Origin: Bryobacterales bacterium
GTDB taxonomy: Bacteria; Acidobacteriota; Terriglobia; Bryobacterales; Bryobacteraceae
Assembly (NCBI GenBank): GCA_003487005.1
Contig: DNFG01000437.1
Coordinates: 1-7,741, forward strand
Length of the DNA: 7,741 bases
Direction of reading: 5' to 3'
Part shown: piece by piece, positions 6,550-7,741 of the stretch
Numbering within the stretch: the first letter of the stretch is position 1
Layout: every line of letters starts with the position of its first letter
Program-made: the position numbers and the translations under genes
Notes under the pieces: generated by a model
Told to the model about the DNA's origin: nothing
Database searches by the model: none
Seen by the model: the letters and a program-made list of their open reading frames with translations, nothing else

Positions 6550-7034
6550 GCGATTGGCGATTAAGGCCGCTGCGGCTGGAGGATGCGGCGGCGCTGCATG
6601 AGGGGATGGCGGACGCGGAGGTGATGAGGTACTGGTCGACGCCGCCACACGGGACGCTGGGGGAGACGGAGGCGTTCCTGCGGGCGGGGTTGGAGGGGGG
6701 CGCGCGGGAATTTGTGATCGAGTGCGAAGGAGCAGTAGCAGGGCGGGTGGCGGTGTATGGAGATGATGAGGTGGGGTTCTTTCTGCTGCGCCGCTACTGG
6801 GGGCGGGGATTGATGCGGCGTGCGTTGGAGGAGGTAGCGCGGCGGGCGTTCGAGGAGTGGGGGATGGAACGGCTGTTCGCGGACGTGGATCCGCGAAATG
6901 CGGGGTCGCTGGGGGTGCTGACGCGGGTGGGATTCGTGCGGACGGGTGAGGCGGCGCGGACGTGGCTGGTGGGCGGGGAGTGGTGTGACAGCGTGTATCT
7001 GGAGTTGCGGCGGGATCAGGCGGCGGGGCGGTAG
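6546..7034 (+). CDS. GNAT-family N-acetyltransferase (RimJ/RimL-like)
   Basis: From GTG 6546 this gene encodes 162 residues, a normal length for a single GNAT domain. It opens WRLRPLRLEDAAALHEGMAD, the usual first strand and helix of RimJ/RimL-type N-acetyltransferases. MRYWSTPPHGTLGETEAFL follows (27-45), then a central beta region ending in EVGFFLL. The acetyl-CoA pyrophosphate loop is RYWGRG (83-88), fitting R/Q-x-x-G-x-G/A. VDPRNAGSLGVLTRVGFVRTG (114-134) is the conserved C-terminal segment. The enzyme would transfer acetyl from acetyl-CoA to an amine; protein N-termini, antibiotics or small amines are all possible, and the target is unknown. GTG overlaps the symporter TGA as GTGA, so translation is probably coupled; no separate good ribosome site is seen. 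The frame stays open far upstream inside the symporter gene, but that part is a shadow. Its last 19 bases overlap the converging deaminase gene. Codons are strikingly G-ending. Confidence 0.88.
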   Translation: MSDWRLRPLRLEDAAALHEGMADAEVMRYWSTPPHGTLGETEAFLRAGLEGGAREFVIECEGAVAGRVAVYGDDEVGFFLLRRYWGRGLMRRALEEVARRAFEEWGMERLFADVDPRNAGSLGVLTRVGFVRTGEAARTWLVGGEWCDSVYLELRRDQAAGR

Positions 7035-7741
7035 TCGAGGGCGAAATTGAGGGAGTTCCGGGCGAGTTGGCGGAGTTCCTCGCGGGAGAAGCCGAAGTGG
7101 GTGTGGGCGAGTTGGTATTCGTCGAGGAGGGTGGTGTGGAACATGGGGGGATCGTCGGTATTGAGGGTGATGGGGACGCCGGCGTCGAAAAGGCGGCGGA
7201 CGGGGTGATTTTCGAGGCGGTCGACGACGCCGGTGCAGATGTTGGAGGAGATGGAGATGTCGAGGGGGATCTGGTGGTCACGGAGGTGCTGAACGAGGAG
7301 GGGGTCGTCGATGGCGCGGATGCCGTGGCCGATGCGGGCGGCGCCGCCTTCGAGGGCGGCCCAGATGGATTTGGGGCCGTCGGCTTCACCGGCGTGGGGG
7401 AGGATGTGGAGGCCGGCGTCGCGGGCGAAGGCGAAGATATCGTGAAAGATTTCGGCGGGACCGCGGGTCTCGTCGCCCCCGATGCCGAAGCCGATGACGC
7501 CGCGGTGGCGGCATTGGGCGGCGAGGCGGGCGACCTTTGAGGCGGGTTCGAGGCCGAACTGGCGGACGGCATCGAAGATAAAGCGAACAGGGATGGGCCC
7601 TTCGGCGGCGGCGGCTTCGATGGCGTCGAAGATGGGGTGAAAGGGCTGGTTGCGCCAGAGGAGGACGCCGATGCTGAGGTTGATTTCGGCGTAGAGGACG
7701 CCCTGGCCGGCGAGGGCATGGAGGAGGCGGCGGGTGACGAG
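7016..7741 (-). CDS. add: Adenosine deaminase family enzyme, 5' end cut by window edge
   Basis: The minus strand from the right edge to TGA 7016-7018 encodes 241 residues, the C-terminal part of a metal-dependent amidohydrolase. Family marks, numbered within the fragment, are HAGE (116-119; metal-ligand His and catalytic Glu), RIGHG (136-140; catalytic His), SSNICTG (165-171) and LNTDDPPMF (193-201; metal-ligand Asp followed by a second Asp). The N-terminal metal-binding HxH lies outside the window; full-length relatives have about 330-350 residues, so roughly 90-100 are missing. The enzyme hydrolytically deaminates an adenine-type substrate in the cytoplasm. Adenosine is the default, but 6-aminodeoxyfutalosine (futalosine menaquinone pathway) or adenine are used by close relatives, and the NICTG and DDPPMF variants do not settle this. 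The gene converges on the acetyltransferase with a 19-base tail overlap, leaving no room for a separate terminator. Codons are strongly C-ending. The family is secure; the symbol is tentative. Confidence 0.88.
   Translation of the reverse strand, partial: LVTRRLLHALAGQGVLYAEINLSIGVLLWRNQPFHPIFDAIEAAAAEGPIPVRFIFDAVRQFGLEPASKVARLAAQCRHRGVIGFGIGGDETRGPAEIFHDIFAFARDAGLHILPHAGEADGPKSIWAALEGGAARIGHGIRAIDDPLLVQHLRDHQIPLDISISSNICTGVVDRLENHPVRRLFDAGVPITLNTDDPPMFHTTLLDEYQLAHTHFGFSREELRQLARNSLNFALDYRPAA

Noticed and set aside
7067..7540. A 157-codon plus-strand frame opposite the deaminase
   Set aside because: It is an acidic Gly/Val/Asp shadow of the deaminase, whose catalytic motifs are clear on the minus strand.
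6118..7719. A 533-codon open frame on the minus strand across the deaminase, acetyltransferase and symporter genes
   Set aside because: It is Pro/Ser/Thr/Ala-rich low-complexity sequence, out of frame with three recognisable genes, and is explained by G-rich composition that removes stop codons on the opposite strand.

Overview
The window is high-GC Gram-negative DNA holding eight protein genes, two of them cut by the window edges. A lipobox lipoprotein, an outer-membrane porin ending in an aromatic beta-signal, and the gene assortment suggest Acidobacteriota, perhaps the Bryobacterales/Solibacter group. That placement is an impression from gene style, not a computed classification. No rRNA, tRNA, CRISPR array, insertion sequence or prophage gene was seen.

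Layout, left to right. 1-594 (minus): N-terminal part of an unnamed lipoprotein running off the left edge. 595-756: a short divergent intergenic stretch with no convincing promoter. 757-894 (plus): a 45-residue single-span membrane protein. 929-2170 (plus): a porin-like beta-barrel protein with an odd translation start. 2218-3540 (plus): an NCS1 (CodB-like) nucleobase permease. These three plus-strand genes are closely spaced and probably form one unit, ended by a hairpin at 3618-3650. 3685-5169 (minus): a CPA1/NhaP2-type K+/H+ antiporter converging on that hairpin. 5170-5265: a divergent promoter region with a possible -10 box. 5266-6549 (plus): a FucP-family sugar:H+ symporter. 6546-7034 (plus): a GNAT acetyltransferase overlapping the symporter stop by four bases. 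7016-7741 (minus): the C-terminal two thirds or so of an adenosine deaminase family enzyme, overlapping the acetyltransferase tail to tail.

Functionally this is mainly an uptake and ion-homeostasis neighbourhood. The porin and NCS1 permease could form an outer/inner membrane route for a nucleobase-like solute. The deaminase further right would fit purine metabolism, but it is not in the same transcription unit. The FucP-like symporter and acetyltransferase form a second small operon.

No clearly new multi-gene system is visible. The observations most worth a second look are the strand-dependent synonymous codon usage across the window, the unannotated-looking small membrane protein upstream of the porin, and the chain of stop/start overlaps with an A-tract at the porin start.
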